Assembly: GCA_023653095.1 (NCBI GenBank)
Contig: JAMNXP010000010.1
Location: 1-64,000, forward strand
Source: Bacteroidia bacterium
Lineage (GTDB): Bacteria > Bacteroidota > Bacteroidia > NS11-12g > UBA955
Direction: 5' to 3'
Length of the DNA stretch: 64,000 nucleotides
Below, in pieces: positions 50,908 to 61,667 of this stretch (the first letter of the stretch is position 1; every line of letters starts with the position of its first letter). A program made the translations under genes and the position numbers. The notes under the pieces were generated by a model. That model saw only the letters and a list, made by a program, of their open reading frames with translations. It was not told the origin of the DNA and made no database searches.

Positions 50908-53010
50908 ATGTCACGCGATTTAAGATATACGAGAAACATTGGTATTGCCGCTCACATTGACGCTGGTAAAACAACTACCACTGAGCGAATTTTGTTTTAT
51001 TCTGGTGTTAACCACAAAATTGGTGAAGTACACGATGGAGCAGCTACTATGGACTGGATGGCGCAGGAGCAGGAGCGTGGTATTACCATCACCTCTGCAG
51101 CTACTACCGTTTTCTGGAACTACCGTGGTGAAAAATACCATATTAATATCATTGATACTCCAGGTCACGTAGATTTTACCGTTGAGGTAAATCGTTCTTT
51201 ACGTGTATTGGATGGTCTCGTTTTCTTGTTTAGTTCAGTTGATGGTGTTGAACCTCAGTCTGAAACAAACTGGCGCTTGGCTGATAACTATAGAGTTCCA
51301 CGTATCGGTTTCGTGAATAAAATGGACCGTTCTGGAGCTGACTTCTTGAACGTAGTGGGCCAAGTTAAAACTATGTTAGGTAGTAACGCAGTTCCCCTTC
51401 AGCTTCCAATTGGTGCTGAAGACAAGTTCCAAGGAGTTGTTGACTTGATCAACTTCCGTGGTATGATTTGGAATGAAAATGATCACGGTATGACATACGA
51501 AGTAATTGACATCCCTGCTGATATGGTAGAAGAAGCTACCGAGTGGAGAGAAAAATTACTTGAATCTGTTGCTGAGTACGATGAGTCTTTGATGGAGAAA
51601 TTCTTCGAAGATCCAACTTCAATCACTGAAAGAGAAATCTTGAACGCATTGCGTGCTGCAGTTATTGATTTGAAATTGGTTCCTATGATGTGTGGTTCTT
51701 CTTTCAAAAACAAAGGAGTTCAAACCATGCTTGATATGGTGATGGAATTGATGCCTTCTCCCATTGATATCGGAGAAATCAAAGGTACTCACCCTGACAC
51801 CGAAGCAGAAATTACCCGTAAACCAGACTACAATGAGCCTTTTGCTGCATTGGCATTCAAAATTGCTACTGACCCTTACGTAGGACGTTTGTGCTTCATC
51901 CGTGCATACTCAGGTAAGCTAGATGCTGGTTCATACGTATTAAACATGCGTACAGGCAACAAGGAGCGTATTTCTCGTTTGTTCCAAATGCATGCTAATA
52001 AGCAAAACCCAATTGACTATCTAGGTGCTGGTGATATTGGTGCTGCTGTTGGATTTAAAGATATTAAAACTGGTGATACTTTGTGCGCTGAAAAGAGCCC
52101 AATTATCCTTGAATCTATGGTATTCCCTGAGCCAGTAATTGGTTTGGCTATTGAGCCAAAAACTCAGGCAGATACTGATAAGTTGGGTATGGCTTTGGCT
52201 AAATTGGCTGAAGAGGATCCTACTTTCAAAGTTCACACAGATGATGAGACTGGACAAACCGTTATCTCAGGCATGGGTGAATTGCACTTGGACATCATCG
52301 TAGACCGCCTTCGCCGTGAGTTTAAAGTTGAGTGTAACCAAGGTGCTCCTCAGGTAAATTATAAAGAAGCATTAACCACTAGCACTACTCACCGTGAAAC
52401 TTACAAAAAGCAAACAGGTGGTCGTGGTAAGTTCGCTGATATTCAATTTGAATTAGGTCCTGCCGATGCTGAATGGGCTGGCGAAGGACTTCAATTTGTA
52501 AATGAGGTAGTGGGTGGATCTATTCCTCGTGAATTTATTCCATCTGTTGAAAAAGGATTCAAAGCTGCGATGCACAACGGTGTTTTAGCTGGATACGGTA
52601 TTGATAAGATCAAAGTTCGTTTGTTCGACGGATCTTTCCACCCCGTTGACTCTGATTCATTGTCGTTCGAAATCGCTGCTAAGCAAGGTTTCCGCGATGC
52701 TGCTCGTAAATGTAATCCAGTATTGCTTGAGCCCATCATGAAACTTGAAGTGGTAACTCCAGATGCAAACACCGGTGACGTAATGGGTGACTTGAACCGT
52801 CGTCGTGGTCAAATGGAAGGTATGGATGAAAGAGGAGGAGCACAAGTAGTTAAGGCTAAAGTTCCATTGAGTGAGATGTTTGGATATGTAACTGCATTGA
52901 GAACAATCACTTCAGGTCGTGCGAATAGCACCATGGAATTCAGCCACTATGCAGAAACTCCAAGAAACATCGCTGAAGAGGTATTGAAGAAAGTTAACGC
53001 ACGCGGTTAA
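50908..53010 (+). CDS. fusA: Elongation factor G
   Basis: The 700-residue GTPase moves tRNAs and mRNA through the ribosome. AHIDAGKT at residues 15-22 is the P-loop, [10 protein letters not shown] the effector loop, DTPGHVDF the second GTP motif and [10 protein letters not shown] the third. The C-terminal domains IV and V are complete and end [11 protein letters not shown]. Unlike the str operon of many bacteria, no tuf gene follows; rpsJ begins 27 bases later. Confidence 0.97.
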   Translation: MSRDLRYTRNIGIAAHIDAGKTTTTERILFYSGVNHKIGEVHDGAATMDWMAQEQERGITITSAATTVFWNYRGEKYHINIIDTPGHVDFTVEVNRSLRVLDGLVFLFSSVDGVEPQSETNWRLADNYRVPRIGFVNKMDRSGADFLNVVGQVKTMLGSNAVPLQLPIGAEDKFQGVVDLINFRGMIWNENDHGMTYEVIDIPADMVEEATEWREKLLESVAEYDESLMEKFFEDPTSITEREILNALRAAVIDLKLVPMMCGSSFKNKGVQTMLDMVMELMPSPIDIGEIKGTHPDTEAEITRKPDYNEPFAALAFKIATDPYVGRLCFIRAYSGKLDAGSYVLNMRTGNKERISRLFQMHANKQNPIDYLGAGDIGAAVGFKDIKTGDTLCAEKSPIILESMVFPEPVIGLAIEPKTQADTDKLGMALAKLAEEDPTFKVHTDDETGQTVISGMGELHLDIIVDRLRREFKVECNQGAPQVNYKEALTTSTTHRETYKKQTGGRGKFADIQFELGPADAEWAGEGLQFVNEVVGGSIPREFIPSVEKGFKAAMHNGVLAGYGIDKIKVRLFDGSFHPVDSDSLSFEIAAKQGFRDAARKCNPVLLEPIMKLEVVTPDANTGDVMGDLNRRRGQMEGMDERGGAQVVKAKVPLSEMFGYVTALRTITSGRANSTMEFSHYAETPRNIAEEVLKKVNARG

Positions 53011-53037
53011 TTAAATTAAAAGAAAGAAACAACTGAA

Positions 53038-53346
53038 ATGGTTAGTCAAAAGATAAGAATCAAATTAAAGTCTTTCGATCACACTTTGTTGGATAAATCA
53101 GCAGAGAAGATCGTAAAGGCGGTACGCACAACTGGGGTCGTAGTAAGCGGTCCAGTGCCTCTACCAACACGCAAAAAGATTTATACAGTTTTGCGTTCAC
53201 CACACGTAAACAAGAAAGCGCGCGAGCAGTTCCAATACTGCACTTACCAGCGTTTGATTGACATTTTTAATGGTTCAACAAAAACCGTAGACGCATTGAT
53301 GAAGATTGAACTTCCAAGTGGTGTTGAGGTTGAAATTAAATTATAA
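53038..53346 (+). CDS. rpsJ: Ribosomal protein S10
   Basis: The 102-residue S10 joins the small subunit head and also acts as NusE in antitermination. [36 protein letters not shown] is split over its centre. It starts the S10 part of the cluster with no promoter of its own visible in the 27-base gap after fusA. Confidence 0.97.
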   Translation: MVSQKIRIKLKSFDHTLLDKSAEKIVKAVRTTGVVVSGPVPLPTRKKIYTVLRSPHVNKKAREQFQYCTYQRLIDIFNGSTKTVDALMKIELPSGVEVEIKL

Positions 53347-53351
53347 GAGTC

Positions 53352-53969
53352 ATGAACGGATTGATTGGTAAAAAATTGGGCATGACCAGCATCTTTGATG
53401 CTAACGGCAAGAGAGTTGCATGTACTGTGATTCAAGCTGGTCCTTGTGTAGTAACTCAAGTTAAAAACGATAGCAATGATGGCTACAACGCAGTACAGAT
53501 TGCTTTCGGAGATAAGAAACAACGCAAAGTAAATTCAGCTGAGAAGGGTCACTTTTCAAAAGCGAATACTGATGCTAAGACCGAAGTTGTAGAAATCAGA
53601 GATTGGTCTGGAGACGTACAATTGGGTACAGTGATAGATGCAAGCCTTTTCGAAGAAGGTGAATTTGTAGACATCGTTGGTACATCAAAAGGTAAAGGTT
53701 TCCAAGGGGTTGTTAAACGTCACGGCTTTTCGGGTGTAGGGGAATCTACACACGGTCAGCATAACCGTTTGCGTGCTCCTGGATCAATTGGTGCTTGTTC
53801 GTTCCCGGCACGTGTATTTAAAGGTACTCGTATGGCAGGTAGAACAGGTGGTTCAAGAGTTAAATCTCAGAACTTAGCTATATTGAAAATAGACACTGAG
53901 AAAAATTTAGTAGTGGTTAAGGGTTCTATCCCTGGTCACAATGGTTCAACCGTATTAATTGAGAAGTAA
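53352..53969 (+). CDS. rplC: Ribosomal protein L3
   Basis: The 205-residue L3 is an early assembly protein near the peptidyl transferase centre. It starts [19 protein letters not shown] and contains [16 protein letters not shown] and the extension with [15 protein letters not shown] and MAGRTGG. Five bases separate it from rpsJ. Confidence 0.97.
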   Translation: MNGLIGKKLGMTSIFDANGKRVACTVIQAGPCVVTQVKNDSNDGYNAVQIAFGDKKQRKVNSAEKGHFSKANTDAKTEVVEIRDWSGDVQLGTVIDASLFEEGEFVDIVGTSKGKGFQGVVKRHGFSGVGESTHGQHNRLRAPGSIGACSFPARVFKGTRMAGRTGGSRVKSQNLAILKIDTEKNLVVVKGSIPGHNGSTVLIEK

Positions 53970-53972
53970 GTC

Positions 53973-54593
53973 ATGGAACTGAAAGTATTAAATAAACAAG
54001 GTGCAGAAACTGGTCGTACAGTAACATTGTCAAAAGAAATTTTTGCCATTGAGCCTAACGATCACGCCATCTATTTGGACGTAAAACAGTTCTTGGCTAA
54101 TCAGCGTCAAGGAACGCATAAGACAAAAGATCGTACAGAGATTTCACGTTCAACCCGTAAGATTTTCCGTCAAAAGGGTACAGGTGGAGCTCGTCACGGT
54201 TCTTTGAAGAGTGGTATTTATGTTGGTGGTGCTCGTATTCACGGTCCACGTCCTAGAGACTACAGCTTTAAGTTGAATAAGAAATTAAAGCAATTGGCTC
54301 GTTTTTCTGCTTTGTCTTACAAAGCCCAAGAACAAGCTATTTTGGTTGTTGAAGATTTCGAAATGGCAACACCAAAAACATCAGAATTCAAATCATTGTT
54401 GACTGCATTGAAAGTAAATGGTAGAAACTTATTTGTTACTCCATCTTTGAATCGCAACGTGTATTTGTCTGGTCGCAATATACCTGGTAATACAGTGATG
54501 ACTGCTGGGGATATCAATACATACGAAGTATTGAAGGCGAAGAATTTGATCATCACTGAAAGTGCAATCGCTAAAATTCAAGAGAACAATTAA
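53973..54593 (+). CDS. rplD: Ribosomal protein L4
   Basis: The 206-residue L4 lines the exit tunnel. [33 protein letters not shown] carries the long basic loop, followed by [14 protein letters not shown]. In E. coli L4 represses the S10 operon; no matching leader structure was searched for here. The gap to rplC is 3 bases. Confidence 0.96.
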   Translation: MELKVLNKQGAETGRTVTLSKEIFAIEPNDHAIYLDVKQFLANQRQGTHKTKDRTEISRSTRKIFRQKGTGGARHGSLKSGIYVGGARIHGPRPRDYSFKLNKKLKQLARFSALSYKAQEQAILVVEDFEMATPKTSEFKSLLTALKVNGRNLFVTPSLNRNVYLSGRNIPGNTVMTAGDINTYEVLKAKNLIITESAIAKIQENN

Positions 54594-54595
54594 TC

Positions 54596-54880
54596 ATGAT
54601 ACTGAAAAAGCCATTGGTGACTGAAAAGTCTAGTTCTTTGATGGATAAGAAGGGTAAGTACGGTTTCGTAGTAGATCACACAGCTACTAAAGACGAAATC
54701 AAGAAAGCCATTGAAGATTTCTATCAAGTAGAAGTAGCTTCAGTGAACACCATGATTCAACGGGGGAAAGCGCGCAGAAATCGCCGCACAGGCCAAATCT
54801 CCGGATATACTAACAAGTATAAGAAGGCCTTTGTTACATTAAAAGAAGGGTTTAACATTGATTTTTTTGAAAACATCTAA
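54596..54880 (+). CDS. rplW: Ribosomal protein L23
   Basis: The 94-residue L23 sits at the tunnel exit, where trigger factor and SRP dock. KKPLVTEKSSSLMDKKGKYGFVVD is the characteristic start, followed by FYQVEVASVNTM and a basic loop. It is 2 bases from rplD and 3 from rplB. Confidence 0.96.
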   Translation: MILKKPLVTEKSSSLMDKKGKYGFVVDHTATKDEIKKAIEDFYQVEVASVNTMIQRGKARRNRRTGQISGYTNKYKKAFVTLKEGFNIDFFENI

Positions 54881-54883
54881 GAA

Positions 54884-55720
54884 ATGGCAGTACGTAGATT
54901 AAAACCCATGACCCCTGGTACTCGTTTTCGCGTAGCAAATACGTTTGAAGAGATTACCGCTAGCAAGCCTGAGAAGTCGTTGTTAGCCCCCATCAAGAAA
55001 TCGGGTGGTAGAAATAACCAGGGTAGAACAACCATGAAGTACATTGGTGGTGGACACAAGCGTCGCTACCGTATGATTGATTTTAAAAGAAACAAACCAG
55101 GAATTGCTGGTGAAGTTTTGACCGTAGAATACGATCCTAATCGTTCAGCGTTTATTTGTTTAGTTCAGTATTCTGACAGCGAAAAGCGTTACATTATTGC
55201 TCCTTCTGGAATCAAAGTTGGACAAAAGATTGAGCAAGGTTCAGGTGTTCCTCCAGAAGTTGGAAATGCACTTCCTTTGATAGAAATGCCTTTGGGATCT
55301 TTGATTCACAACATAGAAATGGCACCAGGACAAGGCGGAAGAATTTGCCGTAGTGCTGGTTCATATGCTCAGTTGATGGCTAAAGAAGGAAAATATGTAG
55401 CTATCAAATTGCCTTCAGGTGAAAGTCGTTTAATCTTAGGTTCTTGTATGGCAACTATAGGTTCTGTTTCTAACAGCGAACATAGCCAAGAGGTAAAAGG
55501 TAAAGCAGGTCGTAGCAGATGGTTAGGAAGAAGACCACGTACACGTCCAGCAGCGATGAACCCTGTCGATCACCCCATGGGTGGTGGTGAGGGCCGTAAC
55601 AAAGGAGGTCAACCACGTTCTAGAAACCTTATCTATTCACAAGGACAAAAGACACGTGCTCCTAAGAAAGGAACAAGCCGCTTAATTATTGAGCGCCGTA
55701 AATCTAAACGCAACAAATAA
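54884..55720 (+). CDS. rplB: Ribosomal protein L2
   Basis: The 278-residue L2 bridges the subunits and is essential for peptidyl transfer. [22 protein letters not shown] near residues 47-68 and [17 protein letters not shown] near 226-242, with the conserved histidine, are present. The C-terminus ends in basic KSKRNK. Length is standard. Confidence 0.97.
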   Translation: MAVRRLKPMTPGTRFRVANTFEEITASKPEKSLLAPIKKSGGRNNQGRTTMKYIGGGHKRRYRMIDFKRNKPGIAGEVLTVEYDPNRSAFICLVQYSDSEKRYIIAPSGIKVGQKIEQGSGVPPEVGNALPLIEMPLGSLIHNIEMAPGQGGRICRSAGSYAQLMAKEGKYVAIKLPSGESRLILGSCMATIGSVSNSEHSQEVKGKAGRSRWLGRRPRTRPAAMNPVDHPMGGGEGRNKGGQPRSRNLIYSQGQKTRAPKKGTSRLIIERRKSKRNK

Positions 55721-55738
55721 ACGATAAGATAAGCGAAA

Positions 55739-55996
55739 ATGGCAAGATCGATAAAAAAAGGACCCTTCGTAGATATTAAGCTAATGAAGAAGGTCGAAGT
55801 ACTGAACGAAACTAGCAAGAAGTCTGTTGTTAAGACCTGGTCACGTCGTTCAATGATAATTCCTGATTTCGTAGGACATACCTTCGCGGTTCACAACGGA
55901 AATAAATTCATTCCGGTATATGTGACTGAGAACATGGTAGGACACAAGTTAGGTGAGTTTGCACCAACCCGTACATACAAAGGACACGGTAAATAA
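55739..55996 (+). CDS. rpsS: Ribosomal protein S19
   Basis: The 85-residue S19 is in the small subunit head next to S13. It starts [18 protein letters not shown] and includes [22 protein letters not shown] and [13 protein letters not shown]. It follows rplB after 18 bases. Confidence 0.97.
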   Translation: MARSIKKGPFVDIKLMKKVEVLNETSKKSVVKTWSRRSMIIPDFVGHTFAVHNGNKFIPVYVTENMVGHKLGEFAPTRTYKGHGK

Positions 55997-56004
55997 TAAA
56001 AGTA

Positions 56005-56373
56005 ATGGAAGCCAGAGCAATATTAAGAAATTGTCCGTTGTCTCCCCGCAAGATGCGTCTTGTAGCTGACCTAGTAAGAGGTCAGCGAGTGGAGAAAGCA
56101 TTGAGCATACTTCAATGGAACCAGAAGCCAACTTATGCGATATTTTTAAGTAAATTGATCAAAAGTGGAATAGCAAACTGGGGTGTAGTGAATAATGATG
56201 CACGCATTGAGGAAAGCGATTTGTATGTAAAATCCATTAACGTAGATGGTGGTTTAGCAATGAAGCGTTTGAGAACAGCTCCGCAAGGAAGAGGTTACAG
56301 ACAAAGAAAGAGAAGTAACCACGTAACCGTGATTATTGATAGTAAAATTAACAACACCCAAAGCGAGGAATAA
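56005..56373 (+). CDS. rplV: Ribosomal protein L22
   Basis: The 122-residue L22 sends a hairpin into the exit tunnel; the hairpin region here is GLAMKRLRTAPQGRGYRQRKRSNH. The start CPLSPRKMRLVADLVRG is typical. No macrolide-type insertion is obvious. The C-terminus has a short polar tail. Confidence 0.96.
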   Translation: MEARAILRNCPLSPRKMRLVADLVRGQRVEKALSILQWNQKPTYAIFLSKLIKSGIANWGVVNNDARIEESDLYVKSINVDGGLAMKRLRTAPQGRGYRQRKRSNHVTVIIDSKINNTQSEE

Positions 56374-56379
56374 TAAAAA

Positions 56380-57129
56380 ATGGGACAGAAAGTAAACCCT
56401 ATAGGATTGCGTTTAGGAATTATCAGAGGCTGGGATTCTAGCTGGTACGGTGGTAATGACTACGGAGACAAACTCGTAGAAGACGAGAAAATCCGCAAAT
56501 ACTTAAAGGCACGTATACCAAAAGGTGGTATTGCCAAGGTAGTAATTGAACGTACATTGAAGAGAATCACTTTGACCATCAATACTGCTCGTCCGGGTAT
56601 CGTTATTGGTAAAGGTGGACAGGAGGTAGACGCTATCCGTGAGGAGATCAAGCGTATTACCGGCAAAGATGTTCAAATTAACATTCATGAGATAAAGCGC
56701 CCTGAATTGGATGCAGCGTTGGTAGGAGAGAACATTGCTCAACAGATTGAGAATCGTTTTTCATACAAGCGTGCTATCAAGAATGCGTTGCAAGGAACTA
56801 TGAAAATGGGTGCTGATGGAATCAAGATTCGTATCAGTGGTCGTTTGAATGGAGCTGAGATTGCGCGTTCAGAGATATATAAGGAAGGAAGAACTCCATT
56901 ACACACTTTGAGATCTAACATCGATTATGCATTGGTAGAAGCTCAAACGGTATATGGTAAAATTGGTATTAAAGTTTGGGTTTGTAAAGGTGAAATTTAC
57001 GGTAAAGTAGATTTGTCTCCTGCACAAGACACCGAGCGTAAGTCTAACCCTCGCGGCAACGATCGCGGACACAACCGCGGTGGACGTGGTGGTAACGATC
57101 GTCAAGACCGTCGTCGCAGAAATAACTAA
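56380..57129 (+). CDS. rpsC: Ribosomal protein S3 with Gly/Arg/Asn-rich tail
   Basis: The 249-residue S3 lines the mRNA entry channel. [14 protein letters not shown] starts it, and the KH domain motif [12 protein letters not shown] is present, followed by [14 protein letters not shown]. From about residue 217 it carries an extra tail of some 30 residues made mainly of Gly, Arg, Asn and Asp with RGG-like repeats, longer than E. coli S3 (233). The tail may bind RNA; it is probably disordered. Confidence 0.96.
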   Translation: MGQKVNPIGLRLGIIRGWDSSWYGGNDYGDKLVEDEKIRKYLKARIPKGGIAKVVIERTLKRITLTINTARPGIVIGKGGQEVDAIREEIKRITGKDVQINIHEIKRPELDAALVGENIAQQIENRFSYKRAIKNALQGTMKMGADGIKIRISGRLNGAEIARSEIYKEGRTPLHTLRSNIDYALVEAQTVYGKIGIKVWVCKGEIYGKVDLSPAQDTERKSNPRGNDRGHNRGGRGGNDRQDRRRRNN

Positions 57130-57141
57130 TAGTTAAAGATT

Positions 57142-57567
57142 ATGTTAAGTCCAAGAAGAACAAAATATAGAAAACAGCAGAAAGGACGTGTTCGAGGTAT
57201 TGCCGGAAGCGGTCACCGTATAGAGTTTGGTAGTTTCGGTTTGAAGAGTATGGAACCCAAATGGATTACTGCTCGTCAAATTGAATCAGCTCGTATTGCG
57301 GTTACTCGTTATTTGAAGCGTGAGGGACAAGTTTGGATTCGAATTTTCCCAGACAAGCCGATCACTAAAAAGCCAGCTGAGGTTCGTATGGGTAAAGGTA
57401 AGGGTGCTCCAGAATATTGGGTAGCACGTGTGAAACCTGGAACCATCATGTTCGAAGTAGGAGGAGTGCCATTAGACATAGCAAAAGAGGGTATGCGTTT
57501 AGCAGCTCAAAAATTGCCTGTGGCTTGTAAGTTTACTGTTCGTCCTGATTTTAACCCTGAGGATTAA
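57142..57567 (+). CDS. rplP: Ribosomal protein L16
   Basis: The 141-residue L16 helps position tRNA in the A site. [16 protein letters not shown] opens it and [19 protein letters not shown] near residue 80 holds the conserved loop with the arginine that is hydroxylated in E. coli. Twelve bases follow rpsC. Confidence 0.97.
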   Translation: MLSPRRTKYRKQQKGRVRGIAGSGHRIEFGSFGLKSMEPKWITARQIESARIAVTRYLKREGQVWIRIFPDKPITKKPAEVRMGKGKGAPEYWVARVKPGTIMFEVGGVPLDIAKEGMRLAAQKLPVACKFTVRPDFNPED

Positions 57568-57569
57568 TT

Positions 57570-57809
57570 ATGAAAAGTACAGAAATAAAGGGAATGCCCA
57601 ACAAAGAGTTGGTTGAAAAATACAGAGAGGAACGTAAGCGTTACCAAAAGATGCAGTTCCAGAATGCTGTATCTCCTATGGATCAACCACATAAATTAAA
57701 AGAGAGTCGCAGAGATATTGCACGTTTGTTGACCGAGTTGAATGCTCGTAGAACTGAGGCACAGTATCAAGCTTATCTTAGAAACAACGCAAATTCAATT
57801 GAAGACTAA
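57570..57809 (+). CDS. rpmC: Ribosomal protein L29
   Basis: The 79-residue L29 lies near the tunnel exit beside L23. It is two helices: [23 protein letters not shown] and [20 protein letters not shown]. It is about 15 residues longer than E. coli L29, with an extra polar C-terminal end. Its stop overlaps the rpsQ start by one base (TAATG). Confidence 0.94.
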   Translation: MKSTEIKGMPNKELVEKYREERKRYQKMQFQNAVSPMDQPHKLKESRRDIARLLTELNARRTEAQYQAYLRNNANSIED

Positions 57810-58069
57810 TGGAAGCAACAAGAAACGCCCGTAAAGAAATAATCGGAACTGTGACTAGTAGCAAAATGGATAAGACCATAATTGTTGCTATTGTACGCAG
57901 TGTAAAACATCCGAAATACGGTAAATATTTTAAGAAAACTAAAAAGTTTGCTGCGCATGATGAACGCAACGAGTGTGGTGAGAACGATATTGTTCGCATC
58001 ATGGAAACTCGCCCTATGAGTAAATCAAAACGTTGGAGACTTGTTGAAATAGTAGAAAAAGCCAAATAA
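57809..58069 (+). CDS. rpsQ: Ribosomal protein S17
   Basis: The 86-residue S17 binds 16S rRNA early in assembly with an OB fold. [23 protein letters not shown] and [42 protein letters not shown] (split here into blocks) are typical. Start overlaps the rpmC stop, so translation is coupled. Confidence 0.96.
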   Translation: MEATRNARKEIIGTVTSSKMDKTIIVAIVRSVKHPKYGKYFKKTKKFAAHDERNECGENDIVRIMETRPMSKSKRWRLVEIVEKAK

Positions 58070-58071
58070 TT

Positions 58072-58440
58072 ATGATACAACAAGAAAGTAGATTAAAAGT
58101 GGCTGATAACAGCGGTGCCAAAGAGGTTTTGTGCATTCGTGTTTTAGGCGGAACAAAGCGCCGCTACGCTAGCGTTGGCGATAAGATTGTTGTCAGCGTT
58201 AAGCATGCTATGCCTGGTGGAAACGTGAAAAAAGGAAGCGTTTCTAAGGCAGTAGTAGTAAGAGTTAGAAAAGAGGTACGTAGACCTGATGGATCATACA
58301 TCCGATTTGACGAGAATAGCTGTGTATTGTTAAACAATGCTGGTGAGCCTCGTGGAACACGTATTTTTGGCCCTGTTGCGCGTGAATTGCGTGACAAGCA
58401 GTTTATGAAAATCGTTTCTTTAGCACCTGAAGTATTATAA
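58072..58440 (+). CDS. rplN: Ribosomal protein L14
   Basis: The 122-residue L14 contacts the small subunit and is the docking site of the silencing factor Rsf[20 protein letters not shown] opens it and [20 protein letters not shown] closes it. It starts the spc order, 2 bases after rpsQ. Confidence 0.97.
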   Translation: MIQQESRLKVADNSGAKEVLCIRVLGGTKRRYASVGDKIVVSVKHAMPGGNVKKGSVSKAVVVRVRKEVRRPDGSYIRFDENSCVLLNNAGEPRGTRIFGPVARELRDKQFMKIVSLAPEVL

Positions 58441-58442
58441 AA

Positions 58443-58766
58443 ATGTCAAACACAAAGAAATTACACGTAAAAAAGGGTGACACCGTGATGGTATTGTCAG
58501 GTGACGACAAGGGTAAAACCGGTCGTGTGTTGACTGTTTACCCAGACAAAACTCGTGCATTGGTTGAAGGTATCAATATTGTTACTAAACATAGAAAACC
58601 AACTGCTCAAAATACCAGTGGATCTATCGATAAGATTGAGGCACCCGTGCATTTGTCTAATCTAATGGTCATGGTAGACGGAAAACCTACTCGTATAGGG
58701 CGTAAGCGCGATGAAAATGGTAAATTGCAGCGCTTTTCCAAGAAGTCAGGAGAAATTATTAAATAA
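58443..58766 (+). CDS. rplX: Ribosomal protein L24
   Basis: The 107-residue L24 nucleates large subunit assembly. [22 protein letters not shown] contains the KOW motif, and [13 protein letters not shown] follows. The gap to rplN is 2 bases. Confidence 0.96.
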   Translation: MSNTKKLHVKKGDTVMVLSGDDKGKTGRVLTVYPDKTRALVEGINIVTKHRKPTAQNTSGSIDKIEAPVHLSNLMVMVDGKPTRIGRKRDENGKLQRFSKKSGEIIK

Positions 58767-58774
58767 TTGGAGAG

Positions 58775-59326
58775 ATGAGCTATACACCAAGATTAAAAAA
58801 GAAGTATACAGAAGAAGTTATTCCTGGTATGCAGGATAAGTTCAACTACAGCAATAGCATGCAAGTGCCAAGAATTACTAAGGTTGTTTTGAACCAAGGT
58901 GTTGGTGCTGCAGTAAACGATAAAAAGTTGGTAGATGCAGCTGTAGATGAGATGACTAAAATCACCGGGCAAAAGGCTTTAGCAACCTACTCAAAGAAAG
59001 CAATCTCTAACTTTAAGTTAAGAGAAAAAATGCCAATTGGTTGTAAAGTTACTTTACGTCGTGAAAAGATGTATGATTTCTTGGATCGTTTGATTTCAGT
59101 ATCAATGCCTCGTATCCGTGATTTCCAAGGTTTAACTGTAAAAGGTTTTGACGGTCGTGGAAACTGGACTATGGGTATCACTGAGCAAATTATTTTCCCT
59201 GAAATTGATATTGATAAGGTGAACAGAATTTCTGGTATGGACATTACTGTAGTTACCAGTGCTGAAAATGACGAGCAAGGTTTGGAACTTTTGAGATTAA
59301 TGGGTTTCCCCTTCAAAAAAGATTAA
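58775..59326 (+). CDS. rplE: Ribosomal protein L5
   Basis: The 183-residue L5 binds 5S rRNA and the P-site tRNA. It includes [38 protein letters not shown] and [14 protein letters not shown] end ([13 protein letters not shown]). Length and order are standard, 8 bases after rplX. Confidence 0.97.
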   Translation: MSYTPRLKKKYTEEVIPGMQDKFNYSNSMQVPRITKVVLNQGVGAAVNDKKLVDAAVDEMTKITGQKALATYSKKAISNFKLREKMPIGCKVTLRREKMYDFLDRLISVSMPRIRDFQGLTVKGFDGRGNWTMGITEQIIFPEIDIDKVNRISGMDITVVTSAENDEQGLELLRLMGFPFKKD

Positions 59327-59329
59327 AAA

Positions 59330-59599
59330 ATGGCAAAAGAGAGTATAAAAGCTAGACAGCGTAAACGTGAAGCAATGGTTGCTCATTACGCTGAGAAACG
59401 CGCTCAGTTGAAAGCTGAAGGTAACTATGAAGAGTTGCAAAAGCTTCCAAGAAATGCATCACCAGTGCGTTTGCGCAACCGTTGTAAAATTACTGGTAAG
59501 CCACGTGGTTATATCCGTACTTTCGGGGTTTGTAGAAATCAATTCCGTCAGTTGGCAAGCGATGGTAAAATACCAGGTGTAACTAAGTCTAGTTGGTAA
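59330..59599 (+). CDS. rpsN: Ribosomal protein S14, zinc-free type
   Basis: The 89-residue S14 is the long form. The C-terminal [21 protein letters not shown] retains only two cysteines, so the four-Cys zinc site of the short form is absent. It ends [13 protein letters not shown] ([10 protein letters not shown]), the normal last residues. It lies 3 bases from rplE. Confidence 0.96.
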   Translation: MAKESIKARQRKREAMVAHYAEKRAQLKAEGNYEELQKLPRNASPVRLRNRCKITGKPRGYIRTFGVCRNQFRQLASDGKIPGVTKSSW

Positions 59600-59611
59600 T
59601 AATTAAAGAAA

Positions 59612-60010
59612 ATGACTGATCCTATAGCAGATTACTTAACCAGATTGCGTAACGCGATGAAAGCAAATCATCGTATCGTTGAAGTACCAGCGAGCAATTT
59701 GAAGAAGGAAATTACCCGCGTATTGTACGAGAAAGGGTATATTTTGAAATACAAATTTGAACCTACTGAAAACAAGCAAGGGGTGATCAAAATTGCATTA
59801 AAATATGATGATCAAACCCGTAGAAGTGCTATCACCTCTTTAAAACGTGTGAGTACTCCAGGTTTGAGAAAATATTCAAACCAATCAGATTTACCACGTG
59901 TAATGAACGGTTTGGGTATTGCCATTTTAACTACCTCTAAAGGGGTAATGTCAGATAAAGAAGCTCGTCAGTTGGGAATTGGTGGCGAGGTTTTGTGTTT
60001 TGTTTTATAA
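59612..60010 (+). CDS. rpsH: Ribosomal protein S8
   Basis: The 132-residue S8 binds the 16S central domain; in E. coli it also represses the spc operon. DPIADYLTRLRNAMKANH opens it and LTTSKGVMSDKEARQLGIGGEVLCFVL closes it. The rpsN gap is 12 bases. Confidence 0.97.
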   Translation: MTDPIADYLTRLRNAMKANHRIVEVPASNLKKEITRVLYEKGYILKYKFEPTENKQGVIKIALKYDDQTRRSAITSLKRVSTPGLRKYSNQSDLPRVMNGLGIAILTTSKGVMSDKEARQLGIGGEVLCFVL

Positions 60011-60029
60011 AAATTAAAGAATTAAATAG

Positions 60030-60584
60030 ATGTCACGCGTAGGAAAAGCCCCCATCACTCTGCCAAGTGGAGTTGATGTTAACTTTACCCCAGGAATGGT
60101 GAAAGTTAAAGGGCCAAAAGGAGAACTGTCTCAGGAAATCGCAGCAAATTTTGAAATTGTTGTTGCTGATGGAGTGATGACTGTAAATCGCCCAAGCGAC
60201 AGCAAGCAGGATAAAAGCCTTCATGGCTTGTATCGTTCCTTACTTAATAACATGGTTAAAGGAGTAAGTGAAGGACACACTGTAACGCAGGAGTTGGTGG
60301 GTGTTGGTTACAAAGTTTCAAACCAAGGTAACTTGGTGGAGTTTGTAGTGGGTTATTCACACAAAATCTTGTTGCAAGTGCCTTCAGAAATTACAGTTAC
60401 CACTTTAACTGAAAAAGGTAAGAACCCAAGTATCACAATGGTTTGTACAGATAAACAATTGTTGGGTCAAGTTGCCGCAAAAATTCGTTCATTCCGTAAG
60501 CCTGAGCCATACAAAGGAAAAGGTATCAAGTTTAGCGGTGAGGTGTTACGTAAAAAAGCTGGTAAATCAGCATCTAAAAAGTAA
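60030..60584 (+). CDS. rplF: Ribosomal protein L6
   Basis: The 184-residue L6 supports the factor-binding site near the sarcin-ricin loop. MSRVGKAPITLPSGV, VKGPKGELS and the final RKPEPYKGKGIKFSGEVLRKKAGK are standard. It follows rpsH after 19 bases. Confidence 0.97.
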   Translation: MSRVGKAPITLPSGVDVNFTPGMVKVKGPKGELSQEIAANFEIVVADGVMTVNRPSDSKQDKSLHGLYRSLLNNMVKGVSEGHTVTQELVGVGYKVSNQGNLVEFVVGYSHKILLQVPSEITVTTLTEKGKNPSITMVCTDKQLLGQVAAKIRSFRKPEPYKGKGIKFSGEVLRKKAGKSASKK

Positions 60585-60593
60585 GGAAAATTC

Positions 60594-60950
60594 ATGGCTA
60601 AGACTAAAGTTTCAAGAAGAAATAAGATTCGCGCCCGCATACGCGGCGTAGTTTCTGGAACTGCGCAACGCCCTCGTTTGAGCGTTTATCGCAGTAATAA
60701 AGATATATATGCACAGTTGATTGACGACTCCAATGGAGTAACTATTTTATCTGCATCGTCTCGTGCAAAAGATATCAATGAACTTAAAGATACCAAAGTT
60801 GTAAAAGCAGGTTTAGTAGGTAAGAAAATTGCTGAATTAGCACTTACCGCTGGTATTGATAAGGTTGTTTTTGATCGCGGGGGTTACTTATACCACGGTC
60901 GTGTGAAAAGTTTGGCCGACGGAGCTCGCGAAGGAGGTCTTCAATTCTAA
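60594..60950 (+). CDS. rplR: Ribosomal protein L18
   Basis: The 118-residue L18 binds 5S rRNA together with L5. [20 protein letters not shown] and the ending [23 protein letters not shown] are the family marks. It lies 9 bases after rplF. Confidence 0.97.
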   Translation: MAKTKVSRRNKIRARIRGVVSGTAQRPRLSVYRSNKDIYAQLIDDSNGVTILSASSRAKDINELKDTKVVKAGLVGKKIAELALTAGIDKVVFDRGGYLYHGRVKSLADGAREGGLQF

Positions 60951-60961
60951 TAATCAAGAAA

Positions 60962-61483
60962 ATGTCAAGTTTAAGAAATACTCAACGCATTCGTCCCGGT
61001 GATATCACCTTGACCGAAAAAGTAGTATCTATTAACCGTGTTGCTAAAGTGACTAAAGGTGGACGTACGTTCAGTTTTACAGCTTTGGTAGTTGTGGGTG
61101 ATGGAAACGGTATTGTAGGACATGGTTTAGGTAAATCAGGTGAAGTTATAGATGCAATCAATAAAGGTATTGAAGATGCAAAGAAAAATCTCATTAAGGT
61201 TCCTGTAATCAATGGTACAGTACCTCACGAACAAATTGGAAAATTTGGTGGAGGAAAGGTTTTATTGAAGCCAGCTTCTCATGGTACAGGTGTAATCGCG
61301 GGTGGTGCTATGCGTGCCGTTCTTGAGAGTGCCGGTGTAACAGACGTTTTGGCGAAATCTAAAGGTTCTTCTAATCCACACAACGTGGTAAAAGCAACTT
61401 TTGATGCCTTAACCACAATGAGAGATCCTTTCAGCATTGCTAAATTGAGAGGTATAAGTTTAAAGCAAGTGTTTAATGGTTAA
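60962..61483 (+). CDS. rpsE: Ribosomal protein S5
   Basis: The 173-residue S5 shapes the mRNA entry side and decoding accuracy. [21 protein letters not shown] and [10 protein letters not shown] are present, as is the RGISLKQVF end. The spectinomycin loop region around [11 protein letters not shown] shows no deletion by eye. Confidence 0.97.
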   Translation: MSSLRNTQRIRPGDITLTEKVVSINRVAKVTKGGRTFSFTALVVVGDGNGIVGHGLGKSGEVIDAINKGIEDAKKNLIKVPVINGTVPHEQIGKFGGGKVLLKPASHGTGVIAGGAMRAVLESAGVTDVLAKSKGSSNPHNVVKATFDALTTMRDPFSIAKLRGISLKQVFNG

Positions 61484-61487
61484 AATT

Positions 61488-61667
61488 ATGGGAAAAGTTA
61501 AAATCACTCAGGTTAAAAGTGGTATCGGATACCCTAAAAATCAAAAAGCAACACTTAAAGCTTTAGGTTTGCGTAAAATGAATGCTTCTAGAGAGTTGGA
61601 GTTAAATCCACAACTTGAAGGAATGATTCGTACTGTTCAACATTTATTAAAAATTGAAAACGCGTAA
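61488..61667 (+). CDS. rpmD: Ribosomal protein L30
   Basis: The 59-residue L30 matches VKITQVKSGIGYPKNQKATLKALGLRKMN and ends HLLKIENA. The ATG at 61488 is taken because it begins MGKVKITQV and follows the rpsE stop by 4 bases; an upstream start at 61476 would overlap rpsE. The stop overlaps the rplO start by one base. Confidence 0.95.
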   Translation: MGKVKITQVKSGIGYPKNQKATLKALGLRKMNASRELELNPQLEGMIRTVQHLLKIENA

